Source of the DNA: Lutjanus erythropterus | Lineage: Eukaryota; Chordata; Actinopteri; Lutjaniformes; Lutjanidae | Length of the DNA: 64,000 nt | Assembly (NCBI GenBank): GCA_020091685.1 | Contig: CM034594.1 | Span: forward strand, 40,427,258-40,491,257 | Direction: 5' to 3' | In this document: positions 32,561-43,199 of the stretch, in pieces | How the letters are laid out: every line of letters begins with the position of its first letter | Position numbering within the stretch: position 1 is the first letter of the stretch | Translations under genes and position numbers: made by a program | The notes under the pieces: generated by a model | What the model saw: the letters and a program-made list of their open reading frames with translations, nothing else | What the model was told of the DNA's origin: nothing | Database searches by the model: none

Positions 32561-33150
32561 TGCAAATCATGCACAACAGATGTAACAAGATGAAAATGAC
32601 AGAAAAGATATAAAAAGACAAAAAGATGCAAAAGATTACTGTCACAAGACGAAAAAGATGTAAGAAGACAAAAACAACATAGAAGATGTAACAAACAAAA
32701 ACGATGTAATAAGATGAAAAATGGCATAATGACAAAACAAGAATAACAAGACAAGCAAGACAAAAACAACATAAACAAAGTAAGAAGATGGAACAAGACA
32801 AAAAAGCTACAACAAAAATAAAAAACAATAAAAACGAAAAAGACTTAATAAGACAAAACATCCATAACAAAAGGAAAAGACAAAGCAGAATGTGGGTAAC
32901 AAGATGAAAAACAATGTAATAAAACAAAATGTAATGCATGTAAGACAGAAAACAATGTAAAAAACATAATACCACAAAAAACATGTAACAAGACAAAAAA
33001 AAATGTAACAAAATAAAAAATAATGTGCAAAACTGACATGGGCAACAAAAACATGAAAGACATAAGAAGAAGGAAAAATGTAACAGCATGAAAAAGATGA
33101 CAAAACAAGAAGAAAAATATGGAAGACATGTAAAAAAGACAAAAAATAGC
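32560..33150. repeat. Degenerate A-rich tandem repeat
   Basis: About 600 bp composed of loosely repeated units such as ATGTAACAAGACAAAAA and AAGATGAAAAA. Long hydrophobic-looking reading frames on the minus strand are by-products of this composition. Confidence 0.8.
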
Positions 33151-33159
33151 ACATAGCAC

Positions 33160-33262
33160 AATAACATCTGATTTAATGTGATGAAAAGGTGAAATAATCT
33201 TTTTGTATATAAATATGTCATTTACCACGGCTAAAAGGTGCTGGAAAAGCTTAAAAATGCTG
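33160..33262 (+). repeat. Dispersed repeat, copy 2 (LINE-3'-tail-like)
   Basis: Matches 14118-14230 over about 100 bp in the same orientation: ATCTGATTTAATGTGATGAA and AAAGGTGCTGGAAAAGC. It directly follows the A-rich repeat. Confidence 0.55.
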
Positions 33263-33291
33263 GTAAAGTGCTTAAAGTTGACTTTGGGAAA

Positions 33292-33442
33292 AGTGCACAA
33301 ACCCTGAAATTGTCATTTTAGTTAACATGTGCAAATCTGATTTTGAGGATGTCAGAACAGACAAAGTCTTGGGGACCCCCTGTGATTTCTGGCAGCCCCC
33401 TAAGAAGGGCCAAAACCGCAGGTTGGGAACCAATGATCTAGA
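33292..33442 (-). repeat. Transposon end, inverted partner of 34488-34625
   Basis: Read on the minus strand it begins CTAGATCATTGGTTCCCAAC and contains GGTCCCCAAGACTTTGTCTG. The same blocks occur on the plus strand at 34488-34625. GGTTCCCAACC-type ends are typical of hAT elements. Confidence 0.5.
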
Positions 33443-34487
33443 CCATCTATTCACAGTAAGGCTTCAACCCACTGATTAAGCTGCTGATTGTTTTCTTGTT
33501 TAACTGCTTCATCTTTTGGCCTGTTAAAAGGTCAGACAGTGCTGAAAATGCCCATCACACTGTCTTAAAGCCCAAAGTGCCATCTTGTTTGGTTGTGTTG
33601 GATGTTTAGTTTTATCTGAACAACAGTTTACAATGATATGAAACAAAGAGAATCAGCAGACCCTTACAATAAAGAAGCTGCGACCAGAAAATTTTGGTCA
33701 GTATTTAAATATAAATATAATAAATATTATATAAAAATAAAAATTAATTATGCACTTGCTGTCCATCTTCTAATGGTCTAAGTGTTGCAGCTTCAATCTG
33801 GAAGTATCCAGCAACTTGTAGCTGGCTGTCCTAATGGACAGGCTGCACAACAGACAGTTTGACTTGTCACAGAAGGACAAACGCAGGTGGACAGTTCCAT
33901 TAAGTGTCTAAGTACTGGTGAAAGTGAGCCAACATGTGCAATACAGGGACCTCCCGTTAGTGGAATGCAGCAATCATTAATACATCTATGAATTTCCTGG
34001 TATGACATGTCAAAATGTCTGCTGTGCAACCAGTCTGTTCAGCCAGAGAATCCAGCAAACACATGAAAAAGACTGACGGATGAGTGACTGTTATGACCTG
34101 GGTCGAGTTGCCACAACAAAAAGGAGACGCACCATGATAAAGTTTTCACAAAAAGATGTTTTATTCAGTCAAATTCAATTTTCACTCTGTGGGGTGTGGA
34201 CAGGGCATTTTCTTGCTGTAAGAGGATTATGCAGTTGCAGAGGGCCTCCAAAACCACCAGGGGGCCCCCCAAGCAGTTTAGTATAAGTCTGAAGATCAAT
34301 GGGGAAGATTTCCTCTTTCCATCCTTTTTTTTCTCCTTATTGTATGCTTCTTATTTAATTTATTTGTTTACTTTTCTGTGTCTTTAAATCTCCTCTGCCA
34401 CCATAATATTATTTAGAAAGTGATCCTCTCCTTAGGGTCTGGGAACATTTTCTAGGATATGATATATTCACACCAGTATTGTGTTGT

Positions 34488-34625
34488 TCTAGATCATTGA
34501 TTCCCAACCTGGGGGTTAGAAATCACATGGGGTCCCCAAGACTTTGTCTGTTCTGAGGTCCTCAGAATCAGATTTGCACATCTTAACTAAAACCACAGTT
34601 TCGGGGTTTGCTCTATTAGGGTTAT
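34488..34625 (+). repeat. Transposon end, inverted partner of 33292-33442
   Basis: Begins CTAGATCATTGATTCCCAAC and shares GGGGTCCCCAAGACTTTGTC and CAGATTTGCACAT with the inverted copy 1 kb upstream. The outer ends of the two copies face each other. Confidence 0.5.
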
Positions 34626-36035
34626 ATGTGCATTTTTCCTTAGTTGAAAACACTAACAATTGATTAATTGATGAATCATTAATAATTAATAGGACATAAA
34701 ATACATGTTTTTTAAAACATATTTTTTTCTTTTTCTTTTTTTTTTTTTTTTTCTTATTTTAAGTTTAATTTTAAGTTCCTTTATCCAATGAATGGCTCCA
34801 CCAGACAAAACAATGTTTGGCACAATTAACGCCATTTCTAGAATATTGATTAATTATCAATTAATACATGTTAAACTGTTAAATTCTTATTGCAATTAAT
34901 CAATTAATAATTAAAAATTCTATAACTTCAAATGCTATAAATGACAAACCTAACTCTTTTGGAAACATTTTTTTCTCTTAAGAACAGGCCTTTAAAAATA
35001 ACTTAATTATCTAATTCAGTGTTTCCCAAACTTTTCCTGGGAGCCCACTTTTAAAAAAGGATAAACCATGGTGACCCAATTCACAATAAGCCATATCAAT
35101 GAATTCGGGGAAGTGTTCATTTATGCATAAATGAACATTCCTGACCATTTTTTTTTACTGCCATTTCTGCATCATTTTATATTATCTTGATGCACTGTTG
35201 AAAACATAATCACATTAAAACTTTATAAATCAGAAATAAATTCTAAAGACCATCTCACTGATTTTAGTTCCTCTCATCAGGAAAACAAAATAGGACATTT
35301 TAGCCCAAATGAGACAAAATAATTGTTTTTCCACTCACTGGTAAAACAATAGAACCATTTTTAATGCGTTATAAAAGGTATACTGCAGACATATATCTTA
35401 AATTTGCTAAATTTCTTCTGTAGTCCTTTTTCTTTACCCAAATAAAATCCTCTTATAAATTAAGTAAAGTTAATAGTACTGTGTGTGCACAACAGCATCC
35501 AAGGTAATTTACCTCTGACTAGGGCTGCAGCTAACAATTATTTTCTTCATCCATTCATCTACCAGTTTTTTTTCATGATTAACCAATTAATCTAAATTAT
35601 GTCAAAATTGTTAAGATGCAAAATGATACTGATCCCAAGTGTCAATCTATCCATCTGCTCTGATTATGAAAACTAATAAATCATTAAGGATCATATATGT
35701 ATTAAAGGAGCATTGTTTGATCCTTTTTTTCAGCCTTTTGCCTTTATCAGACAGGACTGGTAAAGATAGACAGGAAAGGTGAGCGAGGATGAAATGCAGC
35801 AAAGGGCCACAGGTTGCTGTACTAAGAACAACAGCCTTAATACATGAAACGTACACTTTACTAAGTGAGATCCAGGTAGGGTTGCCACCTTTCAGAAATA
35901 AAAATAAGGGACGCCCACCACAGCTCCTCATGACCACCACGGGCCCGACTCCCGTGGGGTGGGGCGCCCGCAGCAGTGCTATGTTTTATTTTGTGCCAGT
36001 GTTTTTAGTAAAGGGGTGATCAAGAAAGCAATACT
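34626..36035. other. AT-rich intergenic sequence with repeat fragments
   Basis: No gene is seen. A stretch starting AGGGTTGCCACC at about 35880 is a repeat-like motif that reappears inverted at about 42090. ATTAATTGATTAATT-like runs occur at 34660-34915. Confidence 0.4.
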
Positions 36036-36505
36036 CAGTGGTGGACAAAGTACTCAACCCCAGTAACTGAGTCAAAGTATAGATACTCCTGGTCAAATAT
36101 TACTCAACTACAAGTGAAAGTTGCTCAGTCAAAATTTTACTCGAGTTAAAGTACTAGAGTTCTTGCTTTTAAAAATACTTAAGTATTCAAAAGTACATGT
36201 TTTTAAAAATACTTAAGTATTCAAAAGTACAAATTACAAAGTACATTTTCTAATATCAATACATGCTATATTGTTTTCATGATGCATTTACAGAAGCTTG
36301 TAACTCTCTGAAACCACCTGATGATGCTCTGACCTGCTTGTAGAACCACTCTGCTACACAAAGACTATAGAAACACCTATAAAAACTTCAACATAGAAAT
36401 ACAATCAAAAACAAAAAGGACAGCTGTTGTCATTTTCTGATGTAACTGTATTAAAATCACATCATTAAATTAGATTGAAGTCGACTGTAAGAATTTCTCC
36501 AAGTC
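36036..36505 (+). mobile_element. CAGTGGTGGA-type hAT MITE, partial
   Basis: Starts CAGTGGTGGACAAAGTACTC and matches the reverse complement of 58640-59053 for most of its length, with shared blocks such as ACAGCTGTTGTCATTTTCTG and ACCACCTGATGATGCTCTGA. A 34-bp segment, TTTTTAAAAATACTTAAG onward, is duplicated within it. The match stops after CCAAGTC at 36505, where CpG-rich sequence begins. Confidence 0.75.
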
Positions 36506-36625
36506 GCGCGCCAGTGGTGACGGTTTGAAAATACTCAAGTCCCGTGAAATCTCGCTGGTCTCGCGAGTTGACTACTACCCCTCTCGGGGGGCGGGGGGAG
36601 GTGAGAGGAGGGGATGGGGTGGTAG
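36500..36625. promoter_or_regulatory. CpG-rich putative promoter with TCTCGCGAG motif
   Basis: A short GC- and CpG-rich island in AT-rich surroundings contains GTCGCGCGCC and, at 36559-36567, TCTCGCGAG. This is nine of ten bases of the palindromic TCTCGCGAGA promoter element bound by BANP in vertebrates. It lies upstream of the DUF4806-like exons. No transcription start can be fixed from sequence alone. Confidence 0.35.
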
Positions 36626-37202
36626 GGGTCACAAATTCAAGTATTTATTTTGACTATTATTATTATCCCTGTACACCTGACCACTACTGAAGCAGTAAAT
36701 ATCCCAATAAACTGATCTTTGTTCATCTGATCAGCAATTATGACCATTAAAAAGATAATAATAAAATAATAAATGATTAATATATATTTAATTTTGCCTT
36801 TCAGATACCATCGCCTGGCTTTAATCGTTTGACGACTAAACGATAGATTTATTTAAATTCTTGCCATTTGGAGGATAACTTGTTTTTTCGGGCTTTATAT
36901 TAGTGTTTAGCTTGGATGCTAGATAACAGCTAACTGGTAGGCACGGCAAGTGCCTACGTGAATATAACTTATCCCGTTCAGACATCATCATCTGGCCGTC
37001 ATCTTTGGAGTAAATGTTAACTTAGTGAACCATTGTCGTGAAAACGTAAGTGTGGACAAAAATAGCGATGCATGTTACTAGCCAGCGTGCTAACAAACTG
37101 CGCCCGCCATTTTGTTAGCATTTCCACGATCGAAACATATTTTTATTTGTTTATCTGTGCATATAGAATTATAGCTCATTAGCGTTTTTAATAATAATAA
37201 GA

Positions 37203-37640
37203 ATAATAAGATAAGACAGATATGCCTTGAAACATCATAATTGCCCTCTATATCTAAAAAGTAAAACTAAAAACACCTCAAATTATTTATTTTATAAATA
37301 GTGAATCTATCACTCAATAGCAACCACTCATGTCTCTTGTTGATGTCATATGTCCATGTGGGGTCTAGCCCTATGGGATGTATGAAATGCATTATGCTAA
37401 TAAAAATGTAAAATATTGCTTTGATGCTCAAATTAAGTTGAATTCTATTAGCAGAATGCATTCCATACATCCCATAGGGCTAGACATGGACATATCACAT
37501 CATCAACTTGCGACAGGAGCAGGTCTTATTGAGTGAAGGATTCATTATTATTTATAAAATAAATAAAATATTTTAGGTATTTTTAGTTTTAAATTTTAGT
37601 TATAGAAGGCAACAAGATGTTTTAAGGCATATTTGTCTTA
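37203..37640. mobile_element. Foldback element (long inverted repeat)
   Basis: The two halves are inverted copies: ATAAGACAGATATGCCTTGA on the left against a right end reading, in reverse complement, ATAAGACAAATATGCCTTAA. The inner arms share TAGCCCTATGGGATGTATG. Arms are about 180-190 bp with a central spacer of about 60 bp. There is no coding capacity, so it is a MITE-like foldback of unknown family. Confidence 0.8.
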
Positions 37641-37869
37641 TTAGCCAGCATTCCTTTTAAGGCAGTAAGGGTGCTTCTGACTGGCAATGTGTACATATAC
37701 ATTAAACTGCCTCATTCAATAGTAACAAGCCATGGGCTGTTAACCCGTGAATATTGTCCCCTCAAGGCTTGCTCACTTAATTTACTTATCCACAAAATGT
37801 TTTCGATTACTGGGAATGTTAAATGTGATTTAGTTTGTTTTGTTTTCAAGCCCAAACCCTGTGTACCAG

Positions 37870-39641
37870 GACTCTGATGAGGAGCCAGCAACCAGCAATG
37901 TCAAGAGAAAATTTGCTGCACCACCTGATGTTCATTTTCCAGGTAAAGTGGTGACATTGTCTACTGTGACTTCTGTGCTACAGTAGTGTTAGAGTAGTAG
38001 CACTACACCTACTTTAAGTATTGCCGTGTATAATTCCACTTATTTATTAATACAGCGCTGACAGGATCCAGCCAGTACTCCTCAACACCAACTCCAAACA
38101 CAGCCCTGACAGGATCCACTCAGTATCCCTCAGTTGGAACCTCAAGCGCAAGCAGTGGTATGACCTTACTTAACTAACATGACAGAAACAAAATCTAATT
38201 GCATGAGAGCTTTACTTTACAAGCATTCAATACAAAAGCAAACATATCAGTGATATGCTCAAAAGTTATAGCATCCTCTATTCATGTTATATTCCCTTTT
38301 AGCATCTGGAGGAAGCTGCTCTGAGGACCATTCGAGTCAGACATTTGACCAGCCTAATAATGGTAAGTTACTACCTTGGGATGGACATATTGTAAATGTG
38401 CTTTGAGTTAGAATATAGTTCATGTTTTTTTGTTTTTTTTTGTTCTCTCATTGTAGGCTTTTGTGGAAGCTACTTGGCAGCGTTAGAGTCAACAGACCCC
38501 TCTAATGATGGTAAATAGACTAATAGGCTTCATATTACTGTCAAGTCTGTTTCTTTGGATTTCTATTCTGCCTTACTGGAGTTAAATGGGTGGAAATGTT
38601 GAGTTTATAAAGTAGCATATTCTGTGTATCACTATTTTGAAAGGAGCTGTTAATGTTGGCATGATATTATGACAACAATGCATTTTACCTTGACTAATTA
38701 GGGTAATTTGAATCCATTTCAGCAAAGCTCCACACCGGAGCAGTAAGGAATGGTATGTCTGTTGTCCCTCTGTCAACAAGAGCCTTTTGTACAGATTTAA
38801 TTCTTTCATTAGCCAGCACTCAACAGTTGTTGTGCCTTGACTATTGGGCCATGGCTCTGAACTTATTATAGACTGAAATATTTTAACTTTCAAATTCTTG
38901 CTGCTCTAAACATTGAAACGTATACAGTTTACAAATTCTGTGCTTTTTTCGAATATTTTCTTTGTCCTCTTTTTAGACTTCAATGGCAACCATCCCCAAA
39001 GCGGTGAGTCAACTAAAGAAATTCTCTTTTTTTTCTTTTTTTCCCATTTTTACTACCAGTATATGGAGCTGATATAAACTTTCTGTATGGTCCATAATTG
39101 CCTTTTTTCTGTATTTCTCTAGGAATGCCGCCAATGTATAGTTCCAGCCCCAACCACAATGTGCCATCAGAAGCAGCAAGGAATCGTATGTATTTATTTA
39201 TTTGTTTGTTTTAATTATGTTTTTTCCTCAGCAGTGTTCAGTGTGAACAATGATGTGTGTCTTTGCTTTTAGATGTTGACAGCTACGCACATGGGTCTGC
39301 TACCTTCAGATCACCTGGTCCAGGTAAAGAATCCTATTGTCCCATTTACACCCCCCTCCCCCCTTTTTCTCCTTTCCTGCTCAGTCAAATGTGTAATGCT
39401 GATGCCATCATGCCATGCTGTTGGTTTCTTAAAGGTTCAGCTCCTGAAACGCCATGTGGACGACTCCATGGAGGGGAACCCAGTCAAGTGTTGCAAGGTA
39501 AGAATCACTGCTGCTCTCTGCATTGGGAAAACTGTCCTTAGGCTTAAAGTTAAACAACCAGATGGTTGATTGATTCCGGATGGGGACCTGTGTCGACATG
39601 AGTCCCCATCCGGAATCAGTAGGGGTGAATTTATATTATAT

Positions 39642-39675
<34 letters not shown>

Positions 39676-41081
39676 CTTATAGATCTGCTATTTTGGGGGG
39701 AAAAATCTTGAAAATGTGTGCAAGCCTTTGAATATTTTGACCCGATTCTATGGATGTCTTCTGAATCCTAGATCTGCTATTTTTGAAATGTTTTTTTTTT
39801 TTTTTCAAAGCAAACTTTTGCACGCTCAAACCTCTGCTTCTGAGGGTTCCTGGAAATAATTATTTTGAGATGGGGGGGGGCGCAGCCAAATACATGTAAT
39901 TTTGGGGGTCCTTGACATGAAAATGTTTGAGAACCACTGATTTGGAAGAGGGATTTAGAAGATAGAATCAGGTCAAAATATTCAAAGAATTATGCAACTT
40001 TTTCCACTATTATTCAAAAATAGCAGATATACAAGCTCGCAGCACGCAGCGCTGTGAGCTTGTGTATCTACTATTTTTGCGCTGAAGTGGTTCAAATCTA
40101 ACGTAGAATGCAATCCCAGTTTTAATGGGTTAATGATATGAGGGATAATTTGACAATTTATTTAGTTAATTTGTTGGCATCGTTTGGTTTTGAGATGTTA
40201 ATGGTCTTATTTCTTAGAGGTAAAAATATTTTTTAAGTATAAAATGAATTATTACTCATTTGACATGGCATACTGTACACTTTAGCACACTAAGCATTTT
40301 CTCTCTAATCTGTTCAGATTACTCGCCTGTCATTGGTTGGAGGGACCAGCTGGGACAAAATGATCAGGCGAATGCTGGCCGCCGTCATGACGAACGCCCT
40401 GGCCTGCAGATTTAACTGGGCTGGAAAGTCACCAAAGAGAGCCTTCAAGGAGACGCTAATGCGGGACTGCATGTTTGGTGAGTTGGCAGATTGATGGATA
40501 TTGAATTAAATTCATATACATTTCAACTAACTGACCAAGATGTAGGACTCCACTTTATGCCCACATATGGAGATCTCTGTCATCAATATCAAGCCCATAC
40601 TGTATCTAGGAATGCCCATATATGGACATATTGTAGTCATAAATCCTCATGACCTAATCAAACAATGATCCATACATAAAGGGCGAGGTCGCATAGACGT
40701 CACCCTTTACTAGTACTACTTTTACTAGTAAAACACCCTTAGGGTGTTTTACTAGTAAAAAGACTCTGGCACACTTAATAAGGACACAGGACATTGGTCA
40801 CTTTGGAATGGAATGTGCCCACTGCTGCTTTTATAATAAGTATTTCTTTCTTTTTCACAGCGGCTGCTCGTCAATTTGACAGAAAGCTGACTGATAAGCA
40901 GTTCGAGGGGGAAGTCCAGAATTGGCTGCGCTTTGCACATGAGAGAAGTGGCGGGGTGCCAAGGAAGGACATGCCAAAGACTTATTGGACAAATGGTTTG
41001 GAGTTGGTGGCCAGTGGGTTTCATGGGGTTTGGAAACTTAGTCTTGTTCATGTTGAACTGCAGTCCTTTTCTGAGATTTAA
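37870..41081 (+). CDS. DUF4806-like gene or gene remnant, about 11 exons
   Basis: Exons with GT/AG borders: 37870-37942, 38056-38157, 38303-38362, 38457-38510, 38723-38752, 38977-39003, 39123-39185, 39273-39323, 39435-39497, 40318-40477 and 40861-41081. The second to ninth are all in phase 1-1, so any could be skipped. They encode a Ser/Asn/Pro/Gly-rich region beginning DSDEEPATSNVKRKF. The last two encode ITRLSLVGGTSWDKMIRRML, ALACRFNWAGKSPKRAFKET and EVQNWLRFAHERSGG, like the DUF4806 C-terminus of uncharacterised fish proteins. Two problems remain. The exon at 40318 needs phase 0, while the preceding exons run in phase 1; the exon at 39435 also reads well in phase 0 as VQLLKRHVDDSMEGNPVKCC. 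The usual Trp-rich N-terminal domain was not found. It may be a remnant or have an unseen exon between 39500 and 40300. Function unknown. Confidence 0.55.
39572..39617. repeat. 16-bp perfect hairpin in intron
   Basis: GATTCCGGATGGGGAC (39572-39587) and its exact reverse complement (39602-39617) flank a 14-nt loop. It sits in the intron of the DUF4806-like gene, just before a (CA)n tract at about 39645-39675. Confidence 0.9.
39660..40110. repeat. Imperfect inverted repeat (MITE-like)
   Basis: CTTTGAATATTTTGACCCGA at about 39726 matches in reverse complement TCAGGTCAAAATATTCAAAG at about 39968. Outer blocks TAGATCTGCTATTTTTG and CAAAAATAGCAGATATAC also pair. The interior includes poly-T and a GAGAACCACTG-type repeat end. 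No coding capacity. Confidence 0.6.
40318..40477 (+). CDS. DUF4806-like exon
   Basis: 160 nt after the acceptor CTAATCTGTTCAG, ending before GTGAGTT. It encodes ITRLSLVGGTSWDKMIRRML, AAVMTNALACRFNWAGKSPK and RAFKETLMRDCMF. The pattern L-x-x-x-G-G, then R-x-L, then N-x-L-A, then F-N-W-x-G-K matches DUF4806 as I remember it from fish and invertebrate proteins. This is the best conserved exon of the gene and is joined in phase 1 to the last exon. Confidence 0.65.
40720..40760. repeat. 41-bp near-perfect palindrome
   Basis: A 20-bp arm, TTTTACTAGTAAAACACCCT, is followed by a single T and its exact reverse complement. Another partial copy of TTACTAGTA lies just upstream (40708-40716). It is in the intron 100 bp before the last exon of the DUF4806-like gene. 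Confidence 0.95.
40861..41081 (+). CDS. Last exon of the DUF4806-like gene
   Basis: It follows the acceptor TTTCTTTTTCACAG, and the frame ends at TAA 41079-41081. It encodes AARQFDRKLTDKQFEGEVQN, WLRFAHERSGGVPRKDMPK, then a tail (TYWTNGLELVASGFHGVWK) that looks less conserved. The WLRFAHERSGG block corresponds to the WLQLAGDRDGGR-like segment ending related fish proteins. Confidence 0.6.
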
Positions 41082-41454
41082 AGCTGTTAGTTTTGTTCAT
41101 GCTGAACTGTGGTTTTATTGTTCTGAATTATTGATCGCTTAATTGTATGGTTGAGTATGATCCTGTTTGTATTTGCCAAGTTTGTGTTCCCTGGACATCC
41201 AGGGCTGACTCTTCTTTAACCCATTTAGACCTTAGGCAGGTTCTAAAAATGCCATCTAAAACCTAATCTCAGGTTTCTGATACCCTTAAAATACTGAACC
41301 CTATTTAATGTTTAATAAATGACTAAATTTATAATTTGTCTGTTTGTTTCTGTTCATAGAGCATGCGGATTATTTTTGGCATTATTTGAGGCATATTAAA
41401 AAATAGAGGAAGGTTGAAAAATGCTGAAATGGCCCTTTAATAATAATATTTTTT

Positions 41455-41720
41455 CAATGTATAATTCAATGTGTATACATAGTTGAATCAATGTTGATGC
41501 AATTCTACGTTCTTTCATTGTTGATTATAACATGATTGAATCAAGGTTGATTCATTGTTTAGATTAGTTGAATCAAGGTTGGTTCAGTTCAATGTTTTTT
41601 CAATGTTGATTATAACATAGTTGAGTCAAGGTTGAATCAAGGTTGATTCATTGTCTAGGTTTGTTGAAAATTCAATATTATTTCCATGCTGATCATAACG
41701 AGCAACATCAATGTTCTTGT
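41455..41720. repeat. Degenerate TTGAATCAAGGTTGATTCA tandem repeat
   Basis: Units such as GTTGAATCAATGTTGAT, ATTGAATCAAGGTTGATTCA and AGTTGAATCAAGGTTGGTTC recur irregularly over about 265 bp downstream of the DUF4806-like gene. TTGAATCAA is itself a near palindrome with GGTTGATTCA. Confidence 0.7.
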
Positions 41721-41871
41721 CAATGTTCGGACGTGGACGTGGTGGAGTATCGTGGTATAGTGGACATTTTTAAAAGGTGCGGGTGTTGCGAGCAGCGCCG
41801 GTGTGTGGTGTCTGTCTCTAGGCAATGGTGACAGCAACACATACAGGCAGCCAGGCACAGACACCGGAGCG

Positions 41872-42096
41872 AGGGGGGGGGGGGGGGGCGTCTTGCGTAG
41901 ATCCCGCCACAACAATTTTGCTGGCCTTAGTATTTCCTGTGTTTTATTTTGTTCATTATTGTTAGATTTAGTGTTGATGTGTGTGTGACAGACATGTGTA
42001 TTGGACATTTATGAAAATACGGAACAAATCACTTAATTGTCAATTAAAGGACGATTCCGTATTTTACAGGACGGGTGGCAACCCTAAATTAAGTCT
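41872..42096. repeat. Poly-G tract and GGGTTGCCACC-type repeat end
   Basis: A G run of about 17 at 41872-41888 is followed by sequence that, in reverse complement, starts AGGGTTGCCACCCGTCCTGT then AAAATACGGAATCGTCC, a motif type common at ends of fish repeats. It abuts the 8-bp target duplication of the large hAT element. Confidence 0.45.
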
Positions 42097-42538
42097 CCTA
42101 AATCCAGGGGCGGGGCGTGCCAACAGGCAAACCAGGCATTTGCCTGGGGCCCCGGCTTTTAGGGGGCCCCCCACCAGCAGCTGCATGCGGTGTGGCGCGC
42201 AGCGGCCAATCGCCGGCAGCCTCACTCCGCCAGCGGCTCCGGCAGAGCGAGCTTCGAAGCGGCCGCGGCAGGGGAGACGCTCACCGGGCCACGCACATCT
42301 CACGGCCCGGCGCGTGCACGCGCCTCCATGCGTGTCGCCAAGTGCTAATACATGTTCTGCACAGAAACGACAACAATGGGCATTTACGATGCAATTATGA
42401 AACAACGACGTAGCAAACCCCCTTGGGGGGCCCCCCGCACGGCCCTATCTGCCTTCAGCGCTGTATGCGTCAATCAGCGCGAGCCGCGAGGTTTGTTTGT
42501 TTATCGGCCACGGAGTTTTTTTGCTTGAGAAAGACAAG

Positions 42539-42615
42539 ATGAAGAGGACTTATCCCAGTGGGGCAGAAAAGAAAAAGCAGAGGAAGGAAAAGGAGGAAAA
42601 AAGAGAGAGATAGTG
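42539..42615 (+). CDS. hAT transposase 5' exon with basic N-terminus
   Basis: Starts ATG and encodes MKRTYPSGAEKKKQRKEKEE, the Lys-rich N-terminus seen in related hAT proteins. The donor GTAAGTG follows AGATAGTG. The frame entering exon 2 (SLLTFLKPTNPGKDNVPPHI) is one base off, giving a TAG before the donor. A one-base change in the A/G-rich tract would explain this. Confidence 0.55.
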
Positions 42616-43199
42616 GTAAGTGCATTGTTATGATCTACTTACTGACTGTTGTCTCGGACTCCATAAGGACTAATAAGCTAACAACTAAGCTATGACGAAT
42701 GCTTAACAGGACACAACAACATTGAAGCTAGCTAGCAGGAGTTGATGTGCTACTCCAGTCTCAACCAGCAGAAAATAACAAAAAGTCTTGTGAGGCAGAC
42801 AGTCTAATAATAATAGTAATAATGATGATAATAATACTAAAGTACACCTTGTATGAAAAGCTTTGCATAATGATGAGATAAACTTGAGAGTGCCCAGAGG
42901 GGGAAATTTGTGTTGGGCAGTACATATGATATGTACACTTAATACATGTTGAACTTCTTTATGAATATATGTTTCACTCTGTTTCACTCTTATCTCTCCT
43001 CAGGATCATTATTAACTTTTTTAAAACCTACAAATCCAGGGAAGGATAATGTTCCCCCTCACATTCCTGATGATGAAAACTGTAAGTTCATTATTCCACA
43101 TTAATTGATACTATGTTATGCCCTTTTAACATTCTTCATGGCAGAAGCATAAAGTTGTAGTAATAGAAAGTACTGTGCACATACATAATCATATGCCTG

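Noticed and set aside
32404-33300. Several Phe/Leu/Cys-rich minus-strand frames that look like multi-pass membrane proteins
   Set aside because: They are produced by the degenerate A-rich tandem repeat (ACAAGATGAAAAA units); there are no conserved motifs and they overlap each other in three frames.
33793-34029. 78-codon Cys-rich minus-strand frame
   Set aside because: Cysteines are irregular, no splice sites or domain fit, and it is surrounded by repeat fragments.
35880-42090. A 6.2-kb transposon bounded by inverted AGGGTTGCCACC ends and carrying the DUF4806-like gene
   Set aside because: Only 12 bp match, the following bases differ and no target duplication is present. More likely these are unrelated repeat ends sharing a common motif.
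42064-42413. GC-rich overlapping frames of 98-139 codons on both strands
   Set aside because: They lie in the CpG-rich 5' leader of the hAT element. Openness on both strands reflects base composition.
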